In this document: one piece after another, positions 9,970 to 22,948 of the stretch
Position numbering within the stretch: position 1 is the stretch's first letter
Layout: the number at the start of each line of letters is the position of its first letter
Assembly: GCA_918026815.1 (NCBI GenBank)
Contig: CAKJVC010000148.1
Coordinates: forward strand, 992,001-1,056,000
DNA length: 64,000 bases
Direction of reading: 5' to 3'
DNA from: Chalara sp. BL73
Lineage: Eukaryota > Ascomycota > Leotiomycetes > Helotiales
Position numbers and translations under genes: made by a program
Notes under the pieces: generated by a model
What the model was told of the DNA's origin: nothing
Database searches by the model: none
Seen by the model: only the letters and a program-made list of their open reading frames with translations

Positions 9970-12575
9970 ATGGGTATTCAGAAGAAACATGGAAAAGGTC
10001 GTCTTGACAAGTGGTACAAGTTGGCCAAAGAGAAGGGATACCGTGCCAGAGCTGCCTTCAAGTTGATTCAGTTGAACAAGAAGTATGGTTTCTTGGAGAA
10101 GAGCAAAGTTCTGCTGGATCTTTGCGCTGCGCCAGGAGTACGTCGCTCTTTTGGCATCATGGTACTTCTGCTAATGCATCGCAGTCATGGTCTCAAGTAG
10201 CCGCCGAGACTATGCCGCCGAGCAGTCTCATTGTTGGTGTGGATCTTGCTCCCATAAAACCAATTCCGCGAGTTATTACATTTCAAAGCGATATCACCAC
10301 CGACAAATGCCGAGCAACACTTAGACAGCATCTTAAAACTTGGAAGGCAGATACGGTTCTGCACGATGGTGCGCCTAATGTTGGCACCGCCTGGGTACAG
10401 GATTCTTTCAACCAAGCAGAATTGGCGCATAAGTCAATGGTTCTAGCTACTGAGTTTCTTGCAGAAGGGGGAACCTTTGTTACAAAAGTTTTTCGATCGA
10501 AGGATTATAACAGCCTGCTATGGGTCTTCAACCAGCTTTTCACCAAAGTCGAAGCCACAAAGCCTCCATCTTCAAGAAACGTTTCCGCAGAGATTTTCGT
10601 TGTATGCAGAGGTTTCAAAGCGCCCAAGCGGATTGACCCTAGATTTCTCGACCCCAAGGCTGTCTTTGCAGAACTCTCAGACCCGACTCCTAACAATGAA
10701 GCCAAAGTGTTCAATCCAGAGATCAAGAAGCGCAAAAGAGATGGCTACGAAGAGGGAAACTACACCCAGTTCAAGGAGGTTCCAGCAAGTACATTTATAA
10801 CAACAACGGACCCAATCGAGATTTTAGGACAGATGAGCCGTTTGAGCTTCAAGCAAGAATCCAATGGAGATATTGCCCTGGCAGCTCTGGACATGATGCC
10901 AGAAACCACACAGGAGATCCGAGATAGCTGTAATGACATACGGGTACTTGGAAGGAAAGAATTTAAGAATCTGTTAAAATGGCGTCTGAAGGTACGAGAA
11001 AAGTTAGGGTTCCCATCCAAGAAGAATCTGAAGGAGGTATCAGAGGCAGCGGAAGAGGTTGCTGAGATAGAGCCTATGGACGAAGAGCTCAGGATCCAGG
11101 AGGAGCTGCAGGCGATGACTGAGAAGGCAAGTGGCCAGAGAAAACGCGAGCGAAGGAGGGAGAATGAAAAGAAGCAGAAAGAGATTGTCCGGATGCAGCT
11201 CCACATGACGGCACCGACAGATATAGGAATGGAACAAGCAGGACCAAATGGAGATGGTGCGATGTTCGGTTTGAAAGCCATCGACAAGTCTGGTGCTGTG
11301 GACAAGATTGCGAAAGGGAAAATGGCTATTCTCACCGAAGCAGACTACAAGAACCGTGATGCCGAATCCGAGTCTGAGGAGGACAGTGATCCTGAAGAAG
11401 ATCGGCTTGATAGAGAGATGGACTCTATGTATGCGCAGTACCAGGAGCGAAAGTCAGAATCAGACGCCAAGTACCGGGCGAAAAAGTCACGAAAAGAGCA
11501 TGAGGATGGAGAATGGGAAGGATTCTCGGAAGATGGTCATGGTAGTGATGATGATGACAGGCTTGATGAAGACAGCAGCGACGAATCTTCAGACGGCGAA
11601 GCACCGACCAATCGTAGTCTTCTAACGAAACTAGAGCAAGATGAGAAGAAGAACGGAGGACTTTCAAAGCGAGCAGCCCAGTTCTTCGATCAAGATATTT
11701 TCAAGGACATCGGTGGCGTCCCGGAAGAAGAACCTGAATCTGAGGCTGAAGACGGTGAAGATGAAGAGATCTCTGCGGACTTGAACCGATTAGTCACCCT
11801 CAGACCAGATGTTGCGCAAGGGGAATCTGATTCCGACATCCTAGAAGATGCATCGCAGTTTGACAATAGTTCCGGAGACGAAGACGACGACGGGTTCGAG
11901 GTCGTGAAGCGCACTGCCGAAGAAACAGCGTGGGAAGACGAAGTGCCTCTGAAAGACGGAAGACCCGGTAAGCCTAAATACATGCAATTTCTAGTACGAC
12001 CCACGGACTAACGCACAACAGACATCGACATCATAACCGCCGAAGCCATGACGCTCGCGCAATCCATCGCATCAGGCCAAACGACGACACACGACCTGAT
12101 AGACCAATCCTTCAACAAGTACGCCTTCAAGGACCGCGACGGGCTGCCGGACTGGTTCCTCGACGATGAGGCCCGGCACGACAAGCCGCACCGGCCTATC
12201 AGCGCTGCGGGCGCCGCGGCCATCAAGGAGAAGCTGCGCGCTCTCAATGCGCGACCGATCAAGAAGGTGCGCGAGGCGAAGGATCGGAAGAAGTTCCATG
12301 CCGCGCAACGGCTCGAAAAGCTGCGCAAGAAGTCGGCGCTGCTTGCCGACGAAGAAGGCATGACTGAGAAGGAGAAGGCGCAGTCCATCATCAAACTCAT
12401 GGGGAAGGCCGCGAAGAAGAAGCCGAAGCAGCAGGTGAAGGTCGTGGTGGCTAGGGGGGGAAACCGAGGGATTGCCGGTCGGCCCAGGGGCGTCAAGGGG
12501 AAGTATAAGATTGTGGATGCACGGTTGAAGAAGGATGTCAGGGCCGAGAAAAGAGTTGCTAAGAAGAAGAAATAG
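9970..12575 (+). CDS. spb1: AdoMet-dependent 27S pre-rRNA (guanosine-2'-O) methyltransferase Spb1
   Basis: Exons 9970-10137, 10185-11967 and 12022-12575 join to 834 residues, the usual Spb1 length. The N-terminal FtsJ/RrmJ domain shows the K-D-K-E catalytic tetrad: Lys in [10 protein letters not shown], Asp in VLHDGAPN, Lys in [10 protein letters not shown] and Glu in [11 protein letters not shown]. The SAM loop [14 protein letters not shown] is rebuilt exactly across intron 1. A long acidic, Ser/Glu-rich middle follows, then the Spb1 C-terminal domain ([14 protein letters not shown]...) and a Lys-rich nuclear tail ending in KKKK. Spb1 works in the nucleolus on 60S subunit assembly and methylates the A-loop of the large rRNA. 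Codon use in the last exon is clearly more GC-rich than in exon 2. Identification is secure. Confidence 0.95.
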
Positions 12576-13047
12576 ATGTTAAATGTTAGGACTTGCTGGG
12601 GATGAAGTATTATGTGAAATGAAAGAGAAGTTTTACCCAATACCACCGTATTTCCGCGAAGAGAATCCAAAAAATTAGTCGCTCTATCAAGAATCATCAT
12701 GTATTAAAGGCCATTCGCTATAGTCTTGTCGCTATTTGAATACCCACCATACTATAGCTCAGTCCTCCATCTTGTGTTTCATCCGACCTGATATCTACCT
12801 CTCGACTTGATATCCCTGTTGAATGTGGCTCTTGATAGACCGCAGCAATAGAGGGAAAAAACAAAATAAATGCAAATGCATGGCCACGAACCCGCACCGC
12901 AGCGCCAGTAAAGAACACAAGTTATGCTAGCAGTCGTTTGCAGACCACGGGGTATCATGAGACCAAATAAATCAGCCAAGCCCCAAACTCCCGAATCAAA
13001 TGAGTCCTCGATCATCAATCATATGCAGCCAATCAATCTTTCGAAAC
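12576..13047. other. Convergent intergenic spacer
   Basis: Spacer of 470 bp between the converging spb1 and BTB genes. It must hold both 3' UTRs. No gene, RNA or repeat is seen. Confidence 0.5.
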
Positions 13048-15081
13048 CTAGTTCCAACCCTTCAAAACTCCTGCGACAGGCTTCCGCTCAGTCGCAACCC
13101 AATACAACTTCCTTGGAAATGTTAGCTTTATATTATCGAACCCAGAACGGTAAATGAAATTAGCACTTACTTTCGCTCCTCCAAGTCCTCGAATGGCTTG
13201 ACAGGCCGACCCTTGGGGCTGCTGTTCATCAAACCTCTAATGCGATCAAGCACATCCACAGTTGCGGCACGTGGGAACTCCTCTTCAGTTGCGCGCTTGA
13301 GCCAGGCCATGTCCAAGCTCCAGACACATTGATCAATAAGTAGCTTCTTGAGGCCGCACTCACCATGCTTGTACTCCTTGGTCATCTCATATATATCGGC
13401 AAGAGCGCAAGTTTGAATTATACCAGTGTTTCGACGCCACATTTCAATACCCTCAATGCAAGCATCCTGGCAAGCGGGCACACCGATACGACCGGCAACA
13501 ATCCAAAGCTCAACCAGAGTTTGGCACGAAGCCTTGGGGCGGCCATCGATAAGACCAAATCCCTCAAAGCCATTATAGAGCCAATCAAGGAATGCGGCAA
13601 AGCTTCGACGGTTGACTGGACCAAGCTACCAAGTATTAGTAGCAGACAAAGTAGAGCATATATAGAGTTGACCCACTTTATCATAATCAATAGTAATCTC
13701 ACGAGGGACATCTGGAATCTTCACCGTCATATCAATAGAAACCTTGCGTGTATCATTCTTTCTATGATACTTAAAGTCAGTAAGTATTTCAACCAAGATT
13801 TTAGCGGTGATAGCAACTTACAAGAATTTTGCAATCTCATCATCACCCGCCCAGTGTAACTCATCTCTAACCAGGTCACCATCCATAGATCCTTGCAATG
13901 TGACAGAATCCTTCTTTGGTTGAAATATATCCCGAAAGTAAGGGGAGAAGTAGCACAAGAGATTTCGGTGAACAACGAAGTCCTAGTTTCACGTCAGTGC
14001 GTGTCGTTGAACTGTGAGCAGATGAAGAGTGTCGTAACTCCAGACTTGGTTAGAAGACAGAAAACATGTCGTACTCACCTGCTTCAGACCTTCAGATGCA
14101 ACGTATATAATCACAGTGTTGTCACAATCCTCAATTGGGGTGAGCCAAAGATCTTGAATGGAGCGGCGGCGTTGTTCATCGTCGTAGATAGACTTGCGAG
14201 GCGGTGGCGATGGAGGAAGCGGAGGACCATAACCTGGGATGACAGATGGCCTAGCTGCAATTAAAGAGTTTCCGACCGAATAGATAGGCACGAGTTCTGG
14301 GGAAGTCATGAATGAAGGAGAAGGATAGAGACCTGGTGGTTGTGGAATCGCAAATCTCTCTGGAGGCGGGGTTGGAAGACCTGGTGGAGGAAATAGCTTG
14401 GCGAATCCAGGACGATGGGGAATTGGGAAGCCTCCTTGGGGAGGGAATCCAAGGCCGGGTGGAGGTGGTGGGCATGGGAAAGTGGGAGCCACATTACCAA
14501 CTGGAGGCAGAACATATCGGTTGAAACTTTGATGGTGAGTAGATCTGCCAGCACCAATATGAGGTCCGCGCTGTTGCATTTGTGAATCAAATGGAGGAAT
14601 CGAATCCATGCTCTCAAACTGTGAACCGCCGCAGAAATTAGGAGGAAAGTTGTTAATGTGAGGTAGGATAGGGTATTCGAATGAAGCCTGCATATCATGG
14701 ACTCTAACGTCGCAAGAAGCTGAACCGTTGAAGCTTTTGTATGGCGATGGGAAGACAGAAGTAACAGAGGTGGCACGAGAATTGTCGAAGGTTGGGGCGT
14801 CAGAGCTTTCAATGCTGCTAACCTTGGAGAGAGCGAGGGGAGAGGAGTCGCCTGCTCGATCGAGTAATCAGTCAAAGTGCGAACTTGCAGACGTGAAGTG
14901 ATTGGGATTAGGGATATCTCTCAGCATCGCCATTCATGAATGGATGGTGGGAGTTGGAGGGGTACATAAGGGTAATAGAGTACATACCGCTGACTACCTG
15001 GTCCAAGCCAAAGCTAGAGGCATCGTCCTCGTAGCTCTCTTGCTTCTCAATGGCGATAATAGAATGTTGAAGGGAATCCAT
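13048..15081 (-). CDS. BTB/POZ-domain protein with proline-rich N-terminus
   Basis: Six exons join in frame: 14988-15081, 14079-14851, 13822-13982, 13677-13761, 13171-13625 and 13048-13111, giving 543 residues. The last 64-nt exon is inferred: a TAA would end the protein at 13167, but it overlaps a GTAAGT donor, and the splice to 13111 has a GCTAAC branch point and keeps frame. Residues 1-289 are disordered and rich in Pro, Phe and Tyr, with runs such as PCPPPPPGLGFPPQGGFP. From about residue 290 a BTB-type fold starts: FVVHRNLLCYFSPYF, later RRSFAAFLDWLYNGFEG and VELWIVAGRIGVPACQDACI. Fungal BTB proteins of this shape are common and mostly uncharacterised; partner and role are unknown. The 5' UTR has a TGAATG microsatellite. 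Confidence 0.75.
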
Positions 15082-15115
15082 ATTGGTAGAAGACGTGGAG
15101 TGACGTGAAAGACGG

Positions 15116-15160
15116 ATATGTGTATGTGAATGTGAATGTGAATGTGAATGTATAGTTGTA
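15116..15160. repeat. TGAATG hexanucleotide microsatellite
   Basis: About five imperfect hexamer units (TGTGAATG variants) occur 35-80 bp upstream of the BTB gene start codon. On the coding strand this reads CATTCA repeats, probably in the 5' UTR or core promoter. Slippage could alter spacing. Confidence 0.7.
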
Positions 15161-16141
15161 CAGAGTATAGAGTATGAGAGTATGTAGCTGCTAAAAGAAA
15201 GGAAGTAGGACAAACAAACAGATGGTAGTAGTAAAGAACTGAAGTAAGGTGGTTCTCGATGAATTGAAGTTGTGAAGTTGGAAGTTGTACAATTGCACAA
15301 TTGTACAAAATGAGGTGGTGTGAATTGGTGGTTGGAGTTGGAAAGAACGAAAGGGAAGGACGAGGGCAGAGGGCCAAAAAACCGTGTTGAATATATACCC
15401 CCTCTAATAAAGCCAAAGCTCTCTGACTTGCCCTGAATTAGAAATACGTTTATTCAGAGAACAATAGGAAGACAGGCGTCATTTTTCAAGTTCACTTTTG
15501 GAAATGTTGTATTGTATATGAAGGTGAGAAGAACAACAAAATAGCACCGATTAGCACGCATTGAGTTACAACACATCTTCAGTATCACCTATATTATCTT
15601 TACCGCATCTGAAGCATTATGAGCTTCAAGGAGGACATTCAAGCAAGTATAACATTTTTGTTATGTGAGCTTACGAGTGACATCAGCGGCAAATTTGGGT
15701 TAGGTGTAAGGTGCCTTCAGCTTCACCTTCAACAGTACCACATCCACTCGCAGCCCTAATACAGAGAGCCAGGGATACATTCCTAGACTCACTTTTGTTG
15801 TGAATAGAATCACGCATAACTTCCCTACTGCATATCCTGGTCAGATGACAGGTTTATATGTGATGCCTGGGGCGGCCATAAAGACAGAGATGCAAAAAGT
15901 CCAGTGTCACCGGCTTTCAAGGACTGAAGAGAAAACTGCAGTTCAAAGAATATTACATGAATGTGCATTTGCCTAGATACTTTGAAGCTCCCGTCTGTAT
16001 GGAGGATCTGATTAGTCTGCGACCTCTCAACCTGAAGTATCATCAACCACCTAGAGCTTGATGCGCATAGCAGTCTGGTTCACCAATGTAAATAAAACAA
16101 CTCCCTCCAAATTAGAATCAATGGCAGACAGCCTTGTTAGC
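15161..16141. other. Intergenic, upstream of BTB gene and downstream of GH16 gene
   Basis: About 1 kb with no coding potential I can support. Near 15390 there is an AATATATACC stretch that could be part of the BTB gene promoter on the minus strand. Confidence 0.4.
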
Positions 16142-17456
16142 CTAGAAAACCAGGTGGCTCACAAGATATGCTAAGAAAACCATAGCCAAGGCCGATTGAA
16201 CATCACTTTTAATCCGTGCTGCAGCATTCTTTGGATATATGGTCTGTCCCACAGTCTTATTATGGTCATCGCTGAAGAAGTATGTGTCAGAAGAAATACC
16301 ACCATTTTCAGGAATTTTCGTGTCCGGCGCATGGAGCTGATCTGGGATTAGGCAAGTTGCTCTTGGGCTGAATGGATCCTTGCAACGTGAGCTGTGAGCA
16401 GATATGCGACTATCGGAAGAAGAATTGAAATATGCCTTGACATGGCTCACAGTAAGTATAGCTTCGGTTCGTGGAGGACCATAAGACCAGAGTGGGTTGC
16501 CATTGCTCCAGTGCGTAAGAATCATGTGACCAGGGGAAGGGTTAACTGGTACAGCAGTTGAGTTCATCTTGCCAATGACCTTGCCATCGCCATAAAAAAC
16601 AATGTGCTTGGGAACAAAGTCAATGCGGTACTCATGGAAATCATCTGTGGGATCAAATGGGAGATTGACAACGAAGTAATTGCCAGTACTAGCGGCATTG
16701 TAGCCAGCTTTCCGTGCTTCTTCTGACTGTAAGACAAGGTTAACAGGAAAAGTCTTGTTTTCGTGATCAAACTGAGATGAAAGAAATTCCATGTCAATTT
16801 CTTGGGTGTCATTGAAGTACTAAGTCATGTTAACTGTGCTTAGAGCGGAATAAAGTAACCAAATGATTGCATACCCAAAAGAAAGCGGCGCATGTACCAG
16901 GGACCATTGTTAGTTTCATGGCTGCCCTGTAACTGCCCCAGAGCAAGTCCTCACGATCAGAATTTAGCTGAGCAGTTTGTACGTAACCATCTTCCGGACT
17001 TCCAGCACCAACAGAAAGCCGTAAGCCAGGATCTCCGCCAAGTTGACCAGGTCCAGTCCAGTCGGTGAAGTTTTCGATCGGGTTAGAAACAACGTTTTCG
17101 ATGGAATAGTTCATGCCATAAGGACCACGGCCGACTGCAGCGGCTACACTGTACGCCTGGCGTTTCCAGTCCGTATCAAAGGAAATATTGCGAATGTGCA
17201 GGAAATCCGACTCAATGACATCTGTGAAAAGAAAAGGGGGCGCGGTGTTATCAACATAGGTAGTGTATCCACACTCGCAATCAGCGGCGACGAGCGCGAC
17301 CTGGAATGAGATTATTAGCATTAGATTACAAGAACCTTGCTTGTCCGAAGACGAGTTTCACCTCTTAAGCAGGTGGTTGTCAGTTATACTTACCAATCCA
17401 CCGATCAAAGAAAGGAGCATGGTCATAGCAGACCTGGGCCCAATCGTTGTTTTCAT
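16142..17456 (-). CDS. Secreted glycoside hydrolase family 16 protein, probably GPI-anchored
   Basis: Exons 17394-17456, 16875-17300 and 16142-16819 join to 388 residues. Intron 1 splits the signal peptide: MKTTIGPRSAMTMLLSLIGG joins VALVAADCECGY in frame. The GH16 catalytic motif ExDxE is intact as EIDMEF (Glu170, Asp172, Glu174), just after the second intron. A beta-sandwich with HEYRIDFVPKHIVFYGDG and MILTHWSNGNP follows, as in fungal beta-1,3(4)-glucanase and transglycosylase-like members. Several N-glycosylation sequons are visible. The C-terminus is a hydrophobic stretch (SALAMVFLAYLVSHLVF), consistent with a GPI signal. The protein likely remodels or degrades beta-glucan at the cell wall; the substrate is not certain. 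Confidence 0.88.
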
Positions 17457-19021
17457 AGTAACAATCAGTCTGTTGATTTTGTGGATAGGCCCAGATCTTT
17501 TGGCAGACGCCGTGATAGCCACAAGCAGCGCGACCGGGACGACTTGGGTGAAGATGACCACACAGCCCGTCGAACTTGGAGAAGTTACAGCGGCACGGTC
17601 TGGGATACAGCTGAATGTCGTGTTTGCGAACTTCGAACACAGGACCAGGCTCGTTGGAGAAGAGTCTGCAGATATATTCTTTGCCACGGAAGGGGAAAAT
17701 CCAATCCGCCATAGCACAAGCTACAGGATTGTTGTCGAAAGGGAAGGCACGCAGGTGAATGCAAGAGACTCTGCGATGATTCGCTCGGTTAGCAACAGGA
17801 GGTCTTGGCATGAGTACTGGGCCAGTGAACATACTTACTGGCGAGTTGTTGGATGATGACAAAGTAGTAGCTAGATGATCTGAATTACTTATTGGGTTGC
17901 TGTTGCTGGATCGGGACAAGCTGAAGGAAGAGTTGCGATGATTGCGAAACTGACCTGTTGTGGCAGCCTTCTTTTGCCATCATCGGTGCCTCGCAGCCTC
18001 GAGGCATCGATATTGTGCCTGACCTGGACAGCATAAAGGCGATCATAGCAGGAAGGCTTACTACTGACCTCTCGGGATGACAAGGCAAGACTAAATTGTC
18101 AAATTAACTTGCGAGGGAAGTACCCACGTAATCAACTACATCACAAGATTTCTGGTTCATGACAGTAGCACAGGCTGTTCTTGCTCCCTCTCAGTTGCAT
18201 TAACTTCATACGGGATTGTAACATATATCTACCTAAAACCACTCCTCCGTAGATGAAGCTCCAGGGGCATTCAAAAGATGGATGGTAGATTCTTTGGAGA
18301 GTATAGCTCGAGGTTTGGTTCGGAAATATAGCGATGCCAAAGACTCCCTTCCGTTGCATGGACTGCATTTCTCAAGACAGCATAGAAACTACCGGGCATA
18401 TCCTTGGATTTTCATTCTGGGTCTAAAAATTCACACTCATTGAGAAGCATTGCATGACGTCGAACGAAACCTTCATGAATACCAGTGTTAAGTTTCTGTG
18501 TTCAGGCACCTGTGGATACATACATATCATGATAAGAATGTTTCATTCTCTACTACCGCCCACCACTGGCAGTGTCTCGGAACCTTGCTCGAGACAGACG
18601 CCGATACGCGATGACTGACAACTGTTAAGTTGGAAGTGGAAAAGCAGACATATATAGTGATTATTAACTGCCAAACGTCTGGATATGGTGACCTTGACTG
18701 CATTACAAGAAGCCTAGGCAGTGAGCAGGTGACTTCTTAAGCGGTTTGATTATTCTTGCATCTTTTGAAACAGAGCTTGATTTTAGGATATCATAGAGGA
18801 TACTCAAACCCCACCTAGCATAAAACGTCATTTCATTCATTAGATAATGAGATACGTGCGGATACCAAAGTTGACTCCGCGCTCCAATTCTCATGAAACT
18901 ACAGAAAACATATGCGACGAGTGCTAATATGTACAAATATACAGTAAATGCAAAGCCAGAACGCCAGCCCGGACACATACTCCTACATGTGGAGAAAGTT
19001 CCTACGCAATTCCCAGAGTTT
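17457..19021. other. Intergenic, no supported gene
   Basis: About 1.56 kb between the GH16 start and the cohesin gene stop. Open frames of 180-200 codons occur on both strands at 17263-17919 but overlap each other and the GH16 signal-peptide exon, and none shows a domain. I treat it as promoter and 5' UTR of the GH16 gene and 3' region of scc3. Confidence 0.45.
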
Positions 19022-22000
19022 TCAGTCGCCCATTACTTCATCCTCATCACCTTCCGCGGGGATCTCCGTTGCACCATCCCCATCTTCACTAACAGGCAAG
19101 TCTTCCTCTAATTCTCTCCTTCGCAGATCCTCAGCTGTACCCTCTTCTGGTTCTGCTTCATCAAACGGATCATCTTCCTCACCCTCTTCCTCAGCAAGCT
19201 CCCTACTCTTTTCTGATTTCCTCGCCGCAATAGCAGCTTGCTGTGCTTTACTTTTGTGACTCCGTTTGACTTTTGACTTGGGGTCATCAAGATACGCAAC
19301 CACATCTCTGAAGTTTGCCCCAAGTCTAGTGCGGTTTCTCTGGATACGAGCACTGAGCTTACCAGCAGATTCCCCACTTACATCAATGACTTTGGCGAGT
19401 ATCGCTAGCACGAGCTTACCGGTCAGCTCACAGAGATGCTGCTCAGCTTTCAGGATCTCGCTTCGTCGCTCGCTTTCAGTAGCGTTCTCGTCATCGTCAT
19501 CATCTTCTTCAGAGTCAAGGTCTTCTGGTGCTTCATCTTCACCTGGCTCGGCAAGTTTCCGCCTAGATTTCTTGGCAAAAGTCCTTTCAGCTGTGTCGAA
19601 AATGGACGTGAGTTCTGCTTGAACCTCAGGCGCAATCTCTTTGACCAAAGTTTGTGGAAGCTCATTCCGTGTCTTTGCCTCTCCGGCTTTTGATTTGGCT
19701 ATCCTCGCAGGTCTTAGTGTTGCAAATAAAACATGTAGATCCAGGAGAGTTCCTGTTGCGAAGAGTCGCACCGGATCATTGGTTGCCCGGGATGATAAAG
19801 CAGCTATAAGATTGGTTATGAAGACTTCTTGTATATCTTTGAGGTTGTCAATTTCAATTTCTAGTAGGGCGTTTCCAGCGGATATAGATTCAGTCAAAGA
19901 GCGGACTTTCCACATGAAGTAGAACATTGCTGAACGGATCGCAGATAGTACAACTTCGTCCTCTAAAGCATCTAAACCGGGGCTTTCTTGCTCAAAAACT
20001 CCACGGGCAATGATATTGATTAAGATGGCGATCGGTGAAGGTTGACTGTCTTCGACGTTACTCTCTAAGGGCTCGACACAGTTGGAGATACTACTAAGCT
20101 TATCGAGTCTCGCGAGGTTATGTGACAACTCCACGAGAACTGGCTCCCTAAAGCCTCCCCGTTGAGATATATCATCCACTTTGTTTATTTTGTTAAGAGT
20201 ATTTGTGGTGTCCTCCCAAAGAGACTGCACCTTGATCTCAGTAACCTCTTCTAATTCTTCGAAACCTCGAGCGTGGAGTATGGCGGCCCCAGCTTCCGCA
20301 AGAACGCCTCGATCCGCATGGGTTGTAAATTGATTGCTGATATCGTCCAGTAATTTGGCATATGCTGTTGAGTCTTGTCTCAATTCCTGGAAGACTCCCA
20401 AATTGAGCACATGTTCGAGCCTAAGAATAATTTTAGATGTATGAGGTGTAGCTCCATATTTCTTCAATAGTCTCGGTATCAGATTTGCCAGACGGCGTGC
20501 CGTAGATTCTTTTGCCTCTGAAAGCTCGTCCTTGGTCTTTTTTTTTCCTTTCTCAGACTCGTCGATATGTGTTAGACCTAGCTTGACCACAGCATTCAAG
20601 ATCTCTAGAAGAATGATCTCCTCCTTGTCTGTAGGCTTGAAGGATACAATGATTGTTCGTAAAGTCTTGCTATTACCACGCGGTTTCGCAGAATGATCGA
20701 ATAAGAGATAACTTGCAAGAATATCCCAGTCCTTGCTCTCGCCCATTCTTTCGTAAAGTACTTGAGCAGCAAGCGTGAAGCGTGACTCAACATGGGAGAT
20801 ATTCAAAAAATCTGTATCGGCTGACCGATTGACTTGATTAGGCAACTCGTCCTGATCCTCGGTATCGTATAATGCAAGGGTCTCAGCAAGTGCCTTTAGT
20901 TTAATCCATTCCTTTCGTGGAGATGTTGTATCGTCTTCATCAACTGCTAGCACCTCTAGTTCTTCTGGCCCGCCTAATTCTTCGATCTTTGCCTCATAAG
21001 CCTCCTCGACACCTGCTATGAAGAAGTTTATAATAGCTTTTCTGACGATTAGCTCTGAATCAAAAATGAGCTTTCCCACAGTATCAATGTCATCGGGCTC
21101 CAACATGCCAGCTTGACGTATCGTATCAGCTAGGGCCACTGCAGCTGACCGCACCGTCGGTTCGGAATCTCTAGTTGCGATTTCTACGATACGTTGTCGA
21201 AATCTTTCAATGAACGTTCCCATATTATGGTGGATATCAGGATTCTTCATAATGTTATACAATTGATTCACAACTCCTTGACGCATAGGAGCATGAGTGT
21301 CGGAGAGCATCCATCCCATATATCGGAGATAAGTGCCTTCAGAGAAATGATCAGGTAGTGTTCGAATCCAGTTTCCGAGCCCATCCACACACTCGAGGCG
21401 TATCTTTGGGTCCACATCCCGATATCGATGTACGTATACAGTATCGAAATTGTCGTTGATCTTTGTTAAAAGGAACTCATATTTCTTCTCACTGGCCTCG
21501 ATGTTCTTGTGAAACTGAGCATTTCTAGCCTTATTGGCTCCTTTCTTGTGCTCAGACTTCACTTGTTGCCGGATCTTCGCGGCTTTTTCTAGCTCCTCGC
21601 GGGCCAGACTACACATTGCGCTGGTTGTTGTTAAATTAACAAGGGTTGCAGTATGGCGAAACGGCCGCGAGCTTGACGAAGACATTGTCACAAACCAATT
21701 TGTGATATTTTCGATCAAGACCTCTTCGTCATACATGATATTTGTTTGGCCCATCGTAGTGACCAGTGCTGTGAAAAAGTCAACGAGTGCGTTTCGAAAG
21801 TCGTGGCTGCTCTTGGCTTTGGAGATCAAAGGATAGTCTGTAATGTTTTGCTAGAATAGGGTCAGCCGAGGCGCCAAATGATAATGCGAGAACTTACTGC
21901 TTGAAACTCCTCTTGGAGTTCTCCCAGCTTCGCCTCCACATTGTCGACATCATTGATATCATCTTCTGTGACTTGTATATCGCATCCCGCACTCTTGAGC

Positions 22001-22588
22001 ACCATATTTACCAACTCTGTCAATGCAGCTGGCGCAGCTTCTCTGTAGTCATTGATGAATGTGGCAGCAACATCATCTGTGTGATGGCCACTCGTGTATA
22101 TTTCAGCTATCAAGGAGTCAGTATATTTCCGGTTGCTGGTTTGCGACAGGCATACCATAAAGACCTTCCGCTTCTTTATCTGCGATTGCTACTTTCTTTG
22201 CTTTCTTGGGTCGAGTTGGAAGCTTTACAGCAGGCGCCGATTGATGCGACGCTGTGCCATTGACTTTAGGCTTTTTCGCGGCAGGTTTCCGAGCTGGCTT
22301 CGATTTCTTACGAGTCCCCTTCAACTCTTCCTCCACTGCGCTCTCAGCGGCGTCGTCGCTCTCTTCCTCTTCTTCCTCTTCACTTTCGGACGCGCCGTTT
22401 TCGATATCATCTACTGTTCTTTTCCGCTTCGAACTTGCGGGCACGACTTGTGATGTGGGCGCATCTGGCACGAATTTCTCTGGGGCTTTTACAGCGCGTC
22501 CCGATTTGCGACGGGAGCCGCTGGCAGCTGGAGAGGGTGTCATACTGTTATTGGAGATATCAGTCAATGGCGTTCTCCTAGCTGTCAT
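19022..22588 (-). CDS. psc3: Cohesin subunit Scc3/Psc3 (stromalin, STAG family)
   Basis: Exons 22156-22588, 21898-22106 and 19022-21850 join to 1156 residues. Residues 1-140 are a basic and acidic low-complexity tail with several KR-rich nuclear signals. The STAG domain includes SSSSRPFRHTATLVNLTT. The stromalin conservative domain reads HRYRDVDPKIRLECVDGLGNW and continues into FSEGTYLRYMGWMLSD. HEAT-like helices fill the middle, and the C-terminus is acidic, ending in EDEVMGD. Scc3 binds the Scc1 kleisin and DNA, and is needed for cohesin loading and sister chromatid cohesion. Length and block order fit the fungal family. It is divergent from ureD with 360 bp between start codons. The symbol follows fission yeast usage (scc3/IRR1 in budding yeast). 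Confidence 0.93.
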
Positions 22589-22948
22589 TGAGGCATCGGT
22601 TGCGATGTAGAGGATAATATTGTTGAAAGGGTGTGATGTTGATTATCCTTTGGAGGGGTGTTTCGTGGACCGCGTTTGCAAGTCGCGATGCTCATGTTCA
22701 ACAGTCCCTTTTAGGTTAGTGCAAGAATGAATAAAAGAGTGGAGACAATAGACAGCAACCCCGAACTTCATAGAATCGCCATCGAGAGCGGTTATTCCCA
22801 ATCACCTGCATGCAACTTCGATGCCTCTTGCGCTTTGACATTGTGTAAAACGAGTGAGTCAATAAATCAAGTTGCGCAGTATGTTGCTAATTATGCACAG
22901 GAGCAGAAACCTTAATAATGACCCGGCATTGACCAAATTCAAAGCTCT
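22589..22948. promoter_or_regulatory. Shared promoter region, psc3 / ureD
   Basis: The two start codons diverge across 360 bp, so both promoters are here. No defined factor site is claimed. Confidence 0.4.

Noticed and set aside
12008..12700. 230-codon frame antisense to the last spb1 exon
   Set aside because: It mirrors the GC-rich, lysine-rich coding exon; such shadows are expected.
17263..17919. Open frames of 180-198 codons on both strands upstream of the GH16 gene
   Set aside because: They overlap each other and the signal-peptide exon, show no domain, and have no supporting intron or start context.
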